A stretch of DNA of 64,000 bases from Oscillospiraceae bacterium (GCA_015063745.1 SVTO01000002.1:20882-84881); one strand, 5' to 3'. Shown: positions 16,860 to 26,293, counted from the stretch's first letter. Notes: generated by a model from the sequence alone, not told the origin. Translations and numbers: made by a program.

Positions 16860-18140
16860 ATGATTATGAAAAAGAAGCCTGAACTGCTCTCTCCTGCGGG
16901 GAATATGGAAAAACTCCGTGCGGCAGTCCTGTACGGTGCCGATGCGGTGTATCTGGCCGGCAAACAGTTCGGTATGCGTGCGGCATCGGATAATTTCACC
17001 GAAGAGGAATTGGCGGAAGCGGTACAGTTCTGCCACAGCCGCGGCGTGAAGCTGTATGTGACCGTCAATGTGATGCCCCACACGGAAGAATACATTTCTC
17101 TGGACGACCATCTGCGTTTTCTGGAAGCCATCGGCGTGGATGCGGTGATCGTATCGGATATCGGCGTGGTCATGCGGCTGAAGGAAGTGGCGCCTTCTCT
17201 GGAACTGCATATTTCCACCCAGGCAAGTGCCGTCTCCGCCCAGGCGTGCAATGCGTGGCACAGTCTCGGTGCAAAGCGTGTGGTACTGGCGAGAGAACTG
17301 ACCCTGGCGGATATCCGCAAAATCCGTGCCGGGATTCCCGATTCCCTGGAGCTGGAAACCTTTGTACACGGTGCTATGTGCATTGCCTACAGCGGCAGAT
17401 GTCTGCTGTCCAATTACTTCACAGGGCGGGATGCCAACCACGGTACCTGCGCCCAGTCCTGCCGCTGGTGCTATGAGCCGTCTGAAAACCGGATGGAAAT
17501 CGAACTGGCAGAAGCCAACCGTCCCGACACCCCCGTTGCGCTGGCCGCTGTGGAGGAAAAAGGCGAAACATTCTTCCTGTCCTCCCGTGACACCTGCATG
17601 ATCGAGCATATTGCGGATCTGGAATCGGCGGGGATTTCCAGCTACAAGATCGAAGGTCGGGTAAAGAGTGCCTATTACACCGCTGTGGTAACGAACACCT
17701 ACCGTATGGCTCTGGATGCCTACCGTAAGGATCCCGCGGCGTACCGTACCGATCCCCTGTGGATCCGGGAGCTGAACAGCGTTTCCCACAGAGAATACAA
17801 CACCGGTTTCTACTATACCCCGCCCCATGAGGATGCCAACACGGTGACCATGCTGGGTTACATACGGGAAAAGGCATATCTGGCTACGGCGCTGGCCGAT
17901 GCGGATGTACCGGACGAAAACGGAATGTATACCGCACGGTTCATCCAGCGGAACAAGCTCACCGCCGACGAGCCTGTGGAACTGATCTCCCCCGGCAGAT
18001 GCGGACGTGCGTTCACTGCGCTGGATCTGCGGGATGAGGAAGGACAGAATATTCCCTCCGTACCCCATCCGGGCATGATCTTCACCCTGCAGGTTCCCTT
18101 TGCCGTACGGGAGGGGGATATTCTCCGTCAGGGCGAATGA
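16860..18140 (+). CDS. U32 family peptidase / TrhP-like tRNA hydroxylation protein
   Basis: The 426-aa protein starts with PELLSPAGNMEKLRAAVLYGADAVYLAG, the signature of the U32 family. It carries the conserved FVHGAMCIAYSGRCLLSNY and the cysteine set CAQSCRWCY near residues 165-205, which in related proteins holds an iron-sulfur cluster. The best-studied relatives (RlhA and TrhP types) use prephenate-dependent chemistry to hydroxylate RNA, with TrhP acting on tRNA uridine 34. Older annotation calls them collagenase-like proteases. Length fits the single-domain TrhP2/YrrO type. Starts at 16860 and 16866 are both possible. Confidence 0.85.
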   Translation: MIMKKKPELLSPAGNMEKLRAAVLYGADAVYLAGKQFGMRAASDNFTEEELAEAVQFCHSRGVKLYVTVNVMPHTEEYISLDDHLRFLEAIGVDAVIVSDIGVVMRLKEVAPSLELHISTQASAVSAQACNAWHSLGAKRVVLARELTLADIRKIRAGIPDSLELETFVHGAMCIAYSGRCLLSNYFTGRDANHGTCAQSCRWCYEPSENRMEIELAEANRPDTPVALAAVEEKGETFFLSSRDTCMIEHIADLESAGISSYKIEGRVKSAYYTAVVTNTYRMALDAYRKDPAAYRTDPLWIRELNSVSHREYNTGFYYTPPHEDANTVTMLGYIREKAYLATALADADVPDENGMYTARFIQRNKLTADEPVELISPGRCGRAFTALDLRDEEGQNIPSVPHPGMIFTLQVPFAVREGDILRQGE

Positions 18141-18213
18141 CACACGCATGATCTTTGAAAATGCGGGGATGGTGCAGAAATCCGGCACATCTCTGCGGAA
18201 TTGAGGTTAATTT

Positions 18214-19047
18214 ATGTGGATTGAAGCTGTAAAAGCGTTTTTTATCGGCATCATTCAGGGGATTACGGAATGGCTGCCGGTTTCCAGCACGGGGCATATG
18301 ATCCTGTTCGATCAGCTTTTCCCCATGCAGGTATCGGATGCCTTTATGTCCATGTTCCGGGTAGTGATTCAGCTCGGCTCCATTATGGCAGTGCTGACGA
18401 TCTATTTCGACAGACTGAATCCTTTTTCCGGACGTAAGGATGAGGCGGAGAAAAAGCGTACCCTCTCCCTGCTTGGCAAGGTGCTGATCGCCGCTGTGCC
18501 CGCCGCGATTGTGGGGCTTTTGTTCGACGATCTGCTGGACAAATATCTGTATACCTACATAGTGGTTGCCTGTACGCTGATTCTGTACGGTATTGCCTTT
18601 ATCATCATTGAGCACAAGAGAAAGAATTACGTCTATCCCGTGAAAACGGCGGAAAATATTTCCGTGAAGCAGGCGCTGGCCATCGGATGCTTCCAGATGC
18701 TTTCCCTGATCCCCGGCACATCCCGTTCCGGCAGTACCATCATCGGTGCCCTGTGTGTGGGTGTTTCCCGGACGGCGGCGGCGGAATTTTCCTTCTTCCT
18801 GGCCATTCCGGTTATGCTGGGTGCCAGCGGGCTGAAATTGATCAAGTATCTCTTTTCAGAAGGTTTTGCCTTCGGTGCTACAGAATGGATGGTACTGATT
18901 CTCGGTACAGCCGTGGCTTTTCTGGTATCCGTGGCGGTGATCCGTTTCCTGACGGACTTTGTCAGACGGCACAGCTTTGCGGTATTCGGATACTACCGTA
19001 TCGTACTGGGTATTCTGGTACTGCTCTATGCGCTGATCCGGGGCTGA
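18214..19047 (+). CDS. uppP: undecaprenyl-diphosphatase UppP (BacA)
   Basis: The 277-aa membrane protein has both family motifs: EWLPVSSTGH (residues 19-28) and PGTSRSG (167-173, with Arg171). It dephosphorylates undecaprenyl pyrophosphate at the outer leaflet so that the lipid carrier can be reused in cell-wall synthesis, and often raises bacitracin resistance. About eight membrane segments are visible. It follows the U32 gene by 73 bp and is closed by a terminator. Confidence 0.95.
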   Translation: MWIEAVKAFFIGIIQGITEWLPVSSTGHMILFDQLFPMQVSDAFMSMFRVVIQLGSIMAVLTIYFDRLNPFSGRKDEAEKKRTLSLLGKVLIAAVPAAIVGLLFDDLLDKYLYTYIVVACTLILYGIAFIIIEHKRKNYVYPVKTAENISVKQALAIGCFQMLSLIPGTSRSGSTIIGALCVGVSRTAAAEFSFFLAIPVMLGASGLKLIKYLFSEGFAFGATEWMVLILGTAVAFLVSVAVIRFLTDFVRRHSFAVFGYYRIVLGILVLLYALIRG

Positions 19048-19059
19048 TATAGGAAACGG

Positions 19060-19098
19060 AAGCGAACCTTGCAAAATTGCGGCAGGGTTCGCTTTTTT
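19060..19098 (+). terminator. Rho-independent terminator after uppP
   Basis: AAGCGAACCTTGC pairs with GGCAGGGTTCGCTT and runs into a T tract. Confidence 0.85.
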
Positions 19099-19099
19099 C

Positions 19100-19128
19100 T
19101 TGCAAATCCCCAGAATATATGGTATAAT
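19100..19128 (+). promoter_or_regulatory. sigma-A promoter of the CPBP-tadA-HAD-YwlG operon
   Basis: TTGCAA and TATAAT boxes are separated by 17 bp, directly after the previous terminator and about 29 bp before the ATG at 19157. Confidence 0.75.
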
Positions 19129-19156
19129 GAAACATCATCAATGTAAGGAGTCACCC

Positions 19157-19882
19157 ATGCGTATCGTTCCACTGATTCTGTCCTATGTACTGATTCTGTC
19201 CTATGTACTGTTCTTCGGCATCTACAGTCTGCTGTATACCGTGCTTCTGCCGGTTTTTTCCTATGGGCAGGCGGCGGCTATGGTCGCTTTTGTTTCTGCG
19301 GTTCTTGCGGCGGCTGTCGCATTGGTCACGACGGAAAAGGGACTGGGGATTTCGGTAAACCGGCAGTCGGTCGGTACCGGAAAAAGGGCTCGGGGGAAAT
19401 GTATCCTGCTCGGATTCTGGGGACTCTTTACCGGGAACTGTGTGCTTTCCCTGTTGTTTTCGCCCAGTGATGTAACGGATTATTCGATTGTCGGTTTTAT
19501 TCTGCAGATTCTCTCCGCTGTGATCATCCATCCGATAGGGGAGGAGATTCTGTTCCGGCGTCTGTTTCTGCCGCGGATCGGGGAATATCTGCCCGGTCCT
19601 GCCGCGTTGGCGGTACAGGCGATTCTGTTTGCCCTTACCCACTATTTCTCCGGTACCGGAAATATGCTGTATGCCCTGCTCGGCGGGTTCATTCTCGGTG
19701 CGGTATATCTGCATACGGGCAAGCTGATGTACACGATTTTTCTGCACGCTGCGGTCAATCTCATCGGGCTGTTCCTACCTGTCAGTATTCTGCCGGCGGT
19801 CTGCGCGGTTTCGGCCGGTGCGCTGATCGTTTCCTTTATACTTTATAAATCACTCACCAACCGAAAGGAGTCCGGGTCATGA
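19157..19882 (+). CDS. CPBP family intramembrane metalloprotease
   Basis: The 241-aa protein has about seven membrane segments and the CPBP (Abi/Rce1-type) motifs: EEILFRR near residue 136, the ALTHYFSG histidine near 170 and a third motif FLHAAVNLIG near 205. Members are glutamate intramembrane proteases that process prenylated or other peptides; some give bacteriocin immunity. The ATG at 19157 has AAGGAG upstream. The longer frame from 19100 begins inside the promoter and is rejected. The stop codon overlaps the tadA start (ATGA). Confidence 0.88.
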   Translation: MRIVPLILSYVLILSYVLFFGIYSLLYTVLLPVFSYGQAAAMVAFVSAVLAAAVALVTTEKGLGISVNRQSVGTGKRARGKCILLGFWGLFTGNCVLSLLFSPSDVTDYSIVGFILQILSAVIIHPIGEEILFRRLFLPRIGEYLPGPAALAVQAILFALTHYFSGTGNMLYALLGGFILGAVYLHTGKLMYTIFLHAAVNLIGLFLPVSILPAVCAVSAGALIVSFILYKSLTNRKESGS

Positions 19883-20400
19883 CCATGCTTCCCGTCTGTT
19901 TTCCCGCAAGAGAAAAAGCTGTTGCCGCTGTGCTGGCACGGTACGCCCATGCTATGACGGATGCGGATTTCATGCATTGTGCGCTGGAGCTGGCATCTCT
20001 CGGTGCGGAGGCGGGTGAGGTGCCGGTTGGTGCGGTTCTGGTGCGGGACGGTGTGATTCTCGCCGGGGACTACAACGGCCGGGAAGAAGCCAAAAACGCT
20101 TTGTACCATGCGGAGGTTTCCGTGATCGACAAAGGATGCTCCGTACTCGGCGGCTGGCGGCTGCCCGGATGCACCCTGTACGTCACGGTGGAGCCCTGCC
20201 CCATGTGTGCCGGTGCCGTCTGGAACGCACGGATTCCCCGGGTTGTGGTCGGTACGAAGGATGCGAAAGCCGGTGCTATGGGTTCTCTGATCAATCTCAA
20301 CAGCTATCCGCTGAACTGGAAGCCGGAAGTGGTTTTCGGGGTGTGTGAAGCCGAAGCACGTGCGCTGATGCAGGCGTTTTTCAAGGCAAGACGGAAGTGA
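19879..20400 (+). CDS. tadA: tRNA-specific adenosine deaminase TadA
   Basis: The 173-aa protein is a cytidine/deoxycytidylate deaminase-fold enzyme with the zinc site HAE (His77, catalytic Glu79) and PCPMC (Cys107, Cys110). TadA converts adenosine 34 of tRNA-Arg(ACG) to inosine and is normally essential. The N-terminus is about 25 residues longer than usual; Met26 (MTDADFMHCALELA) is where homology normally begins, but the upstream ATG overlaps the CPBP stop codon and has its own AAAGGAG site. Confidence 0.93.
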   Translation: MTMLPVCFPAREKAVAAVLARYAHAMTDADFMHCALELASLGAEAGEVPVGAVLVRDGVILAGDYNGREEAKNALYHAEVSVIDKGCSVLGGWRLPGCTLYVTVEPCPMCAGAVWNARIPRVVVGTKDAKAGAMGSLINLNSYPLNWKPEVVFGVCEAEARALMQAFFKARRK

Positions 20401-20407
20401 GGCGTTT

Positions 20408-21289
20408 ATGACAAAAATTCCTTTTACCGATACAATGCGGTTCGATCCCGACGACACGCTGTTCATCACCGATCTGGACGGTACTTTGCTGACACCGGAT
20501 GCGGTACTGCCCGATGGTGCTGTGGAGCTGGCGCGGGAACTGCACAAAATGGGTGTGCATCTGACCTATGCGACGGCACGCACCATTCGTTCTGCCGCTT
20601 TCATTCTCGCCGGTCTTCCTTTTTCCGAGCCGGTTTCCCTGATGAACGGGGTACTGATGCGGGATATGAACGAAGGACGGTACGTGGAAGGCAATCTTCT
20701 GCCGGCGGATGCGGTGGAGAAAATCCTCTCCGTGGGCGGTGATCCGTTTGTGTACACGCTGACGGAAGAAGATGAGCTGTTTACGGCGTACCGGCGGCTG
20801 GCCAATCCGTATATGGAAGATTTTGTACAAGAACGGGTGGACAAATACGGTAAGCCTTTCCGGCAGATGGAGGATTTCCGCCTTTTGCTGGAAGAAAAAC
20901 AGCGGATCATCTACTGCTGTTATCTGGACACGGATGACAGACTGCGGCCCGTGTACGAAGCCATCTGCGCGCTGCGGAATGACGCGGGTGAGCCGATAGT
21001 CAAGTGTGCCTACTACAGCGACCACTATCGCCCCGGATTATGGTATCTGGAGGTATTTTCCACCGGCGCGTCCAAGGGGAATGTATGCCGGAGGCTGCGG
21101 GAGTTGACCGGACGGCAGGTGATCGTATGCTTCGGGGACAACAACAACGATCTGCCCATGTTCGCCGAAAGTGATTATGCTTTTGCGGTGGAACGGGCGG
21201 TGGATGCGGTCAAAGAAGCGGCGGACGCTGTGATTCCGGGAGAGATCGGGGTATTGGAATTCATCAGAAATCATGTAATACAGGAGTAA
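20408..21289 (+). CDS. HAD-IIB (Cof-type) hydrolase
   Basis: The 293-aa protein shows the haloacid dehalogenase motifs: motif I DLDGTLL near residues 22-28, motif II in TYATAR, the lysine in GASKGNV and motif IV GDNNNDLPMF. The C2-type cap lies between. Such enzymes remove phosphate from sugar phosphates or flavin nucleotides; the substrate is not predictable. It lies 7 bp after tadA and 5 bp before the YwlG gene in one operon. Confidence 0.88.
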   Translation: MTKIPFTDTMRFDPDDTLFITDLDGTLLTPDAVLPDGAVELARELHKMGVHLTYATARTIRSAAFILAGLPFSEPVSLMNGVLMRDMNEGRYVEGNLLPADAVEKILSVGGDPFVYTLTEEDELFTAYRRLANPYMEDFVQERVDKYGKPFRQMEDFRLLLEEKQRIIYCCYLDTDDRLRPVYEAICALRNDAGEPIVKCAYYSDHYRPGLWYLEVFSTGASKGNVCRRLRELTGRQVIVCFGDNNNDLPMFAESDYAFAVERAVDAVKEAADAVIPGEIGVLEFIRNHVIQE

Positions 21290-21294
21290 CGACA

Positions 21295-21846
21295 ATGGAA
21301 ATTCTGGAACAGATCAAAATACAGGCAAAAGAAGCGGCGGAAGCTTTAGTGAAGGAAGCAAAGCTGACAGCGGGTCAGATCGTGGTGATCGGCTGTTCCT
21401 CCAGCGAGGTACTGGGAAACAAAATCGGCACGGCATCCTCTCCCGAAGCGGCGGAAGCCATTTATGCGGGACTGGACTCTGTATTCCGTCCTCTGGGGAT
21501 TTATATTGCCGGACAGTGCTGTGAGCATCTGAACCGTGCGATCGTTACGGAAGCGGCTGCTGTACCCGGTGCGTATCGGGTGAATGTGGTTCCCCAGCCC
21601 AAAGCAGGCGGATCCTTTGCCACGGCGGTATACCGTCATGCGGAACATCCGGTGGTACTGGAGGGGATTCAGGCCGATGCGGGTCTGGACATTGGCGGCA
21701 CGCTGATCGGGATGCATCTTCGTCCTGTAGCGGTGCCGGTACGTCTGCCGGTACGCCAGATCGGGGATGCGATTCTGCTGGCGGCACGGACAAGAGCCAA
21801 GTTCATCGGCGGATGCCGTGCGGTTTACGATGAAAACCTTCTGTAA
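21295..21846 (+). CDS. UPF0340 (YwlG) family protein
   Basis: The 183-aa product matches the YwlG/TIGR01440 family of Firmicutes: the start LVKEAKLTAGQIVVIGCSSSEVLG, the AGQCCEHLNRA segment and the ending with ARTRAKFIGGCRA. The biochemical function is not established. It is the last gene of the CPBP-tadA-HAD operon and is followed by a strong terminator. Confidence 0.85.
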   Translation: MEILEQIKIQAKEAAEALVKEAKLTAGQIVVIGCSSSEVLGNKIGTASSPEAAEAIYAGLDSVFRPLGIYIAGQCCEHLNRAIVTEAAAVPGAYRVNVVPQPKAGGSFATAVYRHAEHPVVLEGIQADAGLDIGGTLIGMHLRPVAVPVRLPVRQIGDAILLAARTRAKFIGGCRAVYDENLL

Positions 21847-21877
21847 TGCATATTTCATCAAGCTGCTGAAGCAATAA

Positions 21878-21920
21878 CAAACGGGCTATCGCAAATTCCG
21901 AAATGCGAAAGCCCGTTTTT
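21878..21920. terminator. bidirectional Rho-independent terminator
   Basis: AAACGGGCTATCGCA pairs with TGCGAAAGCCCGTTT, flanked by A and T runs. It separates the YwlG operon from the converging 558-aa gene. Confidence 0.85.
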
Positions 21921-21935
21921 CAGTTGTATATTCCT

Positions 21936-23612
21936 TTATTTCTTCACAAGCTCAATCTTCACGTCCAGCGCATCCCTGCCGGTCACGTAGAATTTCCGAT
22001 AATGTCCGTTACGGTTGACAGCGGTCTTGCCGGAATCTTCCAGTTTTCCGCTGAAGGTGTAACGGCATACCCAACCTTCATAGGTTACACGCAAACAATG
22101 CTCTTCCACAGAGATTTCCGTTTCCTTTTCCCCGTCGAAGGTAAAAGCAGGCAGTGCGTAGGCAATTTCACCCTTTCCGGAAACCGCAGCGGATACACCG
22201 TTTTCATCCACTTTGTAGTTTACGGTAACGGTTTCCTCATCCAGCCGGCTTTCCATGGTCAGGGATACATAATCCGCACCGGTTTCCTGGTCGGTCAATG
22301 TATGTACCCACTTGGGATCTGCCGAGAAATCCCATTCGCCGTCCTTTTGGATACCGGGACACAGGGCCAGGTATACCGGTTCTGCGCCGTTTATTTTGTA
22401 GCGCGGCTTTTTACCGCAGCAAGCCATGGACAGACAGAGCGTAGAGGGTGCACCGTATTTATGTACACGTCCCAATCCACTTGCATCGTAATGAGGATCT
22501 GCATCTTTGTCATATTCCAGAAAATATCCACCGGCACGGGCAAATACCTTATGGAAATGATCCGATGTGCACCAGATGGACGGAGAATCGTCGAATTCAC
22601 CTGTTTCGATGGAATCATCACAGAATAAATGAGCAGCGTAATAGTTGGATGCAGCGGTAATCATGTATTTATCAAAATACGCGTAAAGTTCACAGCCGAA
22701 ATGCATTCGGAACGGATAGCAGTTCTTCACATGACTAATAGGCGTTTTGCTTAGCCAGTATTCTGTGTTTTCCACCGCACGTTTTGCCGCAGCTTTGAAT
22801 TTTCCGGCAAGGACAAGGTCTCCTTCTTTCTTATAACGGGCAGCTTCATATTCGCAGACGGTAGCCAGCCATCCTTCATTTAACAAGAACTGGTTACTTC
22901 TGCCGCCATAAGGAAGCTCTCCTGTAACAGACTGCATTTTCAGAGTATACAAACCCGATTTCCGCAGATATTCGTCCACCTGCTTGTAATACTTGCCCCT
23001 GTAACCGCGGAACAGCAGAAGGGAGAACAAACCTCTGGGACAGATGTCATATACAATAGGCTGGTGATTATCGCTTTCCCCGTTGTCCATATACATCCCG
23101 TTTTCATCCAGCCACTGCAGCTGAGAAGCGATCTGAATATCGATGAATTCTGTACTATCACCCAGACCCATGGCGTTTCTGAAATATTCGCTGACACCGG
23201 TAAACAATGCCCAGTTGCGAACAGGATCCGTAGGCGTTTTTGCAATCACATCATAACAGGTATAGGGATCGATTTCCTTGAAATATTCCTTCCAGCGTGC
23301 CAGATTTGCCGGGTCAACTGCATTGTTTTTCTCCAGTTCCATCATGCAGCAAACCACTTCACGGATGGAAAAATCATTAGCCGCCTTTACATGGGGAATG
23401 GTTTTGCAGCAAAATTCCATCATTTCGCAGAACAGGTCGTACATATTCTTCAGTTTCCCGTTGGCAATCAGGATACCGATATTGGAAGTCAGTCTGGGAA
23501 ATCCGTGCTCCGTCAGTCCTTCCCGCTTGACTCTGTCAAAATATTCAACGATATGCTCTTCCGTATACGCTGAAAGGGTTTTCTCTATCAGTTGCAAATA
23601 CTTTGTACCCAT
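21936..23612 (-). CDS. unassigned cytoplasmic protein, likely alpha/alpha-toroid glycan-active enzyme
   Basis: The 558-aa protein has no signal peptide. The first 400 residues are helix-rich, with regularly spaced aromatic and acidic patches (YGGRSNQFLLNEGW near 238-251, HFGCELYAYFDKYMITAAS near 305, HYDASGLGRVHKYGAP near 395). The last 140 residues look like an antiparallel beta-sheet domain. This layout is typical of (alpha/alpha)6-barrel glycoside hydrolases and polysaccharide lyases, but I cannot name a family. The start has AAAGGAG upstream. It has its own promoter with a palindrome and lies next to six GH109-like genes, which supports a glycan role. Confidence 0.6.
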   Translation of the reverse strand: MGTKYLQLIEKTLSAYTEEHIVEYFDRVKREGLTEHGFPRLTSNIGILIANGKLKNMYDLFCEMMEFCCKTIPHVKAANDFSIREVVCCMMELEKNNAVDPANLARWKEYFKEIDPYTCYDVIAKTPTDPVRNWALFTGVSEYFRNAMGLGDSTEFIDIQIASQLQWLDENGMYMDNGESDNHQPIVYDICPRGLFSLLLFRGYRGKYYKQVDEYLRKSGLYTLKMQSVTGELPYGGRSNQFLLNEGWLATVCEYEAARYKKEGDLVLAGKFKAAAKRAVENTEYWLSKTPISHVKNCYPFRMHFGCELYAYFDKYMITAASNYYAAHLFCDDSIETGEFDDSPSIWCTSDHFHKVFARAGGYFLEYDKDADPHYDASGLGRVHKYGAPSTLCLSMACCGKKPRYKINGAEPVYLALCPGIQKDGEWDFSADPKWVHTLTDQETGADYVSLTMESRLDEETVTVNYKVDENGVSAAVSGKGEIAYALPAFTFDGEKETEISVEEHCLRVTYEGWVCRYTFSGKLEDSGKTAVNRNGHYRKFYVTGRDALDVKIELVKK

Positions 23613-23651
23613 TGTTTTCTCCTTTGGCTTTCACAAAGATGTACTACCATA

Positions 23652-23680
23652 AGTATATCACAAGTCTCCCGACTTGTAAA
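23652..23680 (-). promoter_or_regulatory. sigma-A promoter with internal palindromic operator
   Basis: Minus-strand TTTACA and TATACT boxes are 17 bp apart. The spacer holds ACAAGTC-GGGA-GACTTGT (23660-23677), an inverted repeat with perfect 7-bp arms that overlaps the -35 box and looks like a repressor site. Confidence 0.6.
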
Positions 23681-23686
23681 TATAAA

Positions 23687-23722
23687 AACAGAGCAATACG
23701 AACATTTATTACTCTGTTTTTA
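23687..23722 (-). terminator. terminator after the first GH109-like pair
   Basis: AAAAACAGAG pairs with CTCTGTTTTT, about 10 bp after the stop codon of the 23732-24955 gene. Confidence 0.75.
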
Positions 23723-23731
23723 TCTATTTCT

Positions 23732-24955
23732 TTATCTATCCAAGCTATAGAATCCGGTGTTCTTATCGGCACGGTGTGTCCACATACCTCTGGTGAAGTC
23801 CGGGAAATCCACGGGCATACTACCGTTAGCAATGGAAATTTCGGACAGAGGAGTAATTGCCATCCATGCTGCCGTATCGTAGGTGTCGATCGGCGGTACT
23901 TCATTGTCGTGCAGTGCAGTGAAGAAGGCATCAAAAATCAGCCAGTCAATACCGCCATGTCCGCCCTTCACACCATTTTCCTGGAAATATTTCCAGATGG
24001 GATGGTCAAATTCTTCATAGAATTCCCAGTACGGGCGAGCTCTTCTCTTACCGTCCTCATCCGGTTTCATATCGTCATAGTAAAGTACCTGGCGGCTTTC
24101 TTCCATATATCCCTTGGTACCGCGGATGGTGTAGTTACGTGAATAATAGTGCGGCAGGGAGGTATCCAGAATCAGGGAGATAGTTTCGCCGTGAGCGCAC
24201 AGGATGTTGGTTCTGACTATATCCCCCTGGCAGAAACGGTATGTCTGCAGTTCGGCAGGTATATTGTCGTGGTTCTTGGCATATTCATTCAGACCCCAGG
24301 CACCGGATGCCATGGAGGACAGCTTGATCATGCGGTTGCCGCGGTTGATGTTCATGGTCTTGGCCAGAGGACCGATGGCATGGGTGGGATAGGTATCGCA
24401 GTTGCGGTTCTGGTAGTTGCGCAGACGGTAGTGACGGCGTTCTTCGCCCTCGGTGATCTCGTCGCGCAGATCGTGCTGATAACCGCCTTCGCAGTGTACA
24501 ATCTTGCCGAACAGACCATCACGGACCATCTGCATTACCATCAGTTCCCGTCTGTCGTAACAGCAGTTTTCCAGCATCATGCAGTGGATACCGGTTTTTT
24601 CGTATGTATTGACCAGTTTCCAGCAGTCATCCACAGAATATGCGCCGCCTGCTTCGATACCCACAGGTTTGCCGCATTCCATAGCGTATACCGCTGCGGG
24701 AATATGGTTGTCCCAGGAAGAAGCGACAATCACCACATCTACCTCAGGAGACTCGATAACTTCTCTGTAATTCAATGTCCACTTAGGAGTATTGCCGGCA
24801 TAGAATTCCGTTTCATGTACACCCCAGCGTGCACGGTCTTCGTACAAGTCGCATACATAAGTAATGATCGCATCTTCTCGGGGACACAGGGAAGCAATTA
24901 CGTGACAGATCCCGCGCTGGCCGATCCCAATTACACCTACTCTGATTTTATCCAT
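23732..24955 (-). CDS. GH109-like NAD-dependent glycosidase, paralogue 1
   Basis: The 407-aa protein has an N-terminal Rossmann fold (GVIGIGQRG, residues 7-15) and a C-terminal Gfo/Idh/MocA-type domain. The dehydrogenase motif EKP is replaced by EAG (Glu101), while the segments LENCCYDRRELM, GGYQHDLR (Tyr159), YPTHAIGP (Tyr189, His192), NINRGNRM and the ending PVDFPDFTRGMW match the GH109 family. That family cleaves N-acetylgalactosaminides by NAD-assisted oxidation and elimination; its Tyr-x-x-His pair binds sugar. No signal peptide, so it acts in the cytosol. It starts 44 bp after the stop codon of paralogue 2 and shares its transcript. The substrate is inferred only. Confidence 0.85.
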   Translation of the reverse strand: MDKIRVGVIGIGQRGICHVIASLCPREDAIITYVCDLYEDRARWGVHETEFYAGNTPKWTLNYREVIESPEVDVVIVASSWDNHIPAAVYAMECGKPVGIEAGGAYSVDDCWKLVNTYEKTGIHCMMLENCCYDRRELMVMQMVRDGLFGKIVHCEGGYQHDLRDEITEGEERRHYRLRNYQNRNCDTYPTHAIGPLAKTMNINRGNRMIKLSSMASGAWGLNEYAKNHDNIPAELQTYRFCQGDIVRTNILCAHGETISLILDTSLPHYYSRNYTIRGTKGYMEESRQVLYYDDMKPDEDGKRRARPYWEFYEEFDHPIWKYFQENGVKGGHGGIDWLIFDAFFTALHDNEVPPIDTYDTAAWMAITPLSEISIANGSMPVDFPDFTRGMWTHRADKNTGFYSLDR

Positions 24956-24999
24956 TTTCTGTCTCCTTTAAATATTATTATTATGTATTATTATGTATT

Positions 25000-26214
25000 T
25001 TATCTGTCCAGGGAGTAGAAGCCGGTATTCTTGTCTGTACGGCAGGTCCACATACCTCTGGTGAAGTCCGGAATGTCTACAGCGGTGCAGCCGTTGGCAA
25101 TGGAGATTTCGGACAGGGGAGAAATTGCCATCCACGCTGCTGTATCGTATGTATCGATCGGCGGTACTACGTTATCTCTCAGAGAGGTGAAGTAAGCGTC
25201 AAATACCAGCCAGTCGATACCGCCGTGTCCGCCCTTTACGCCCTCCTGCTTGAAATAACGCCAGATAGGATGTTCCCATTCATCCATGAACATATGCAGG
25301 TTGTTATAGTTGGACTCCGATTCGGGTGTTACGCCGTCCACAAATGCCTTGATTTCCACTTCGCTGAAGAAGCCCTTGGTACCGCGCACGGTATAGTTAC
25401 GGGAATAATTGCGGGGAAGCGTGGTATCCAGAGTCAGGGTAATGGTTTCGCCATGGGCGCAGAGGATATTGGTCTTTACGATATCGCCCTGACGGAACTT
25501 ATAATCCTGCAGTTCCTTGCGCATACCGTGTTCTTTGGCGTATTCGTTCAGACCCCATGCGCCGGATGCCATGGAATGGAGCTTGACCATGCGGTTGCCG
25601 CGGTTGATATCCAGAGTCTTGGCAATCGGGCCGATGTCGTGGGTGGGGTAGTTGTCGCAATTGCGGTTCTGATAGTTGCGCAGACGGTAGTGGCGGTTTT
25701 CTTCGCCCCAGAGCACTTCGCCGCGCAGGTCATGCTGATAGCCGCCTTCGCAGTGTACGACCTTGCCGAACAGGCCGCCTCTGACCATGTTCAGTGCCGT
25801 CAGCTCATATTCGCCGTAACAGCAGTTTTCCAGCATCATGCAGTGGATACCGGATTTTTCGTGGGCGTTCACCAGACTCCAGCAGTCATCCAGAGAGTAC
25901 GCACCGCCGACTTCGATGGCCACCTGCTTGCCGCAGTTCATGGCATATACTGCTGCGGGTACATGGTTTTCCCATGCGGAGCAGACGATTACCACTTCCA
26001 CCTCGTCGGATTCGATCAGTTCCTTATAATTCTGCGTCCACTTGGGCTCGTAACCCTTTTTGTTATAAACGGTCTTTACCCCGTTCAGGCAGCGGTCTTC
26101 GTACAGATCACATACATATGTTACGTGTACATCATCTCTTTCACACAGGATGCCGTCCAGATGGAACATACCGCGTCCGCCCAGGCCGATAATACCTACT
26201 TTGTATTCTGCCAT
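25000..26214 (-). CDS. GH109-like NAD-dependent glycosidase, paralogue 2
   Basis: The 404-aa protein has GIIGLGGRG at the start, EVG in place of EKP, LENCCYGEYEL, GGYQHDLRGEV, YPTHDIGP and PDFTRGMW. The ATG at 26214 (GGAGGT upstream) is chosen over an in-frame start 51 bp further out because homology begins at MAEYKVG. It is the first gene of a two-gene unit with paralogue 1, behind a consensus promoter at 26294. Closest in the window to paralogues 3 and 4, all of which begin MAE[FY]KVG. Confidence 0.85.
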   Translation of the reverse strand: MAEYKVGIIGLGGRGMFHLDGILCERDDVHVTYVCDLYEDRCLNGVKTVYNKKGYEPKWTQNYKELIESDEVEVVIVCSAWENHVPAAVYAMNCGKQVAIEVGGAYSLDDCWSLVNAHEKSGIHCMMLENCCYGEYELTALNMVRGGLFGKVVHCEGGYQHDLRGEVLWGEENRHYRLRNYQNRNCDNYPTHDIGPIAKTLDINRGNRMVKLHSMASGAWGLNEYAKEHGMRKELQDYKFRQGDIVKTNILCAHGETITLTLDTTLPRNYSRNYTVRGTKGFFSEVEIKAFVDGVTPESESNYNNLHMFMDEWEHPIWRYFKQEGVKGGHGGIDWLVFDAYFTSLRDNVVPPIDTYDTAAWMAISPLSEISIANGCTAVDIPDFTRGMWTCRTDKNTGFYSLDR

Positions 26215-26293
26215 TTTTATACCTCCGTATCCATACTGTACACAACTTTTTGAGTCCTTGTACAATTCACCCGTTTTTGTCGGATGTACCTAT

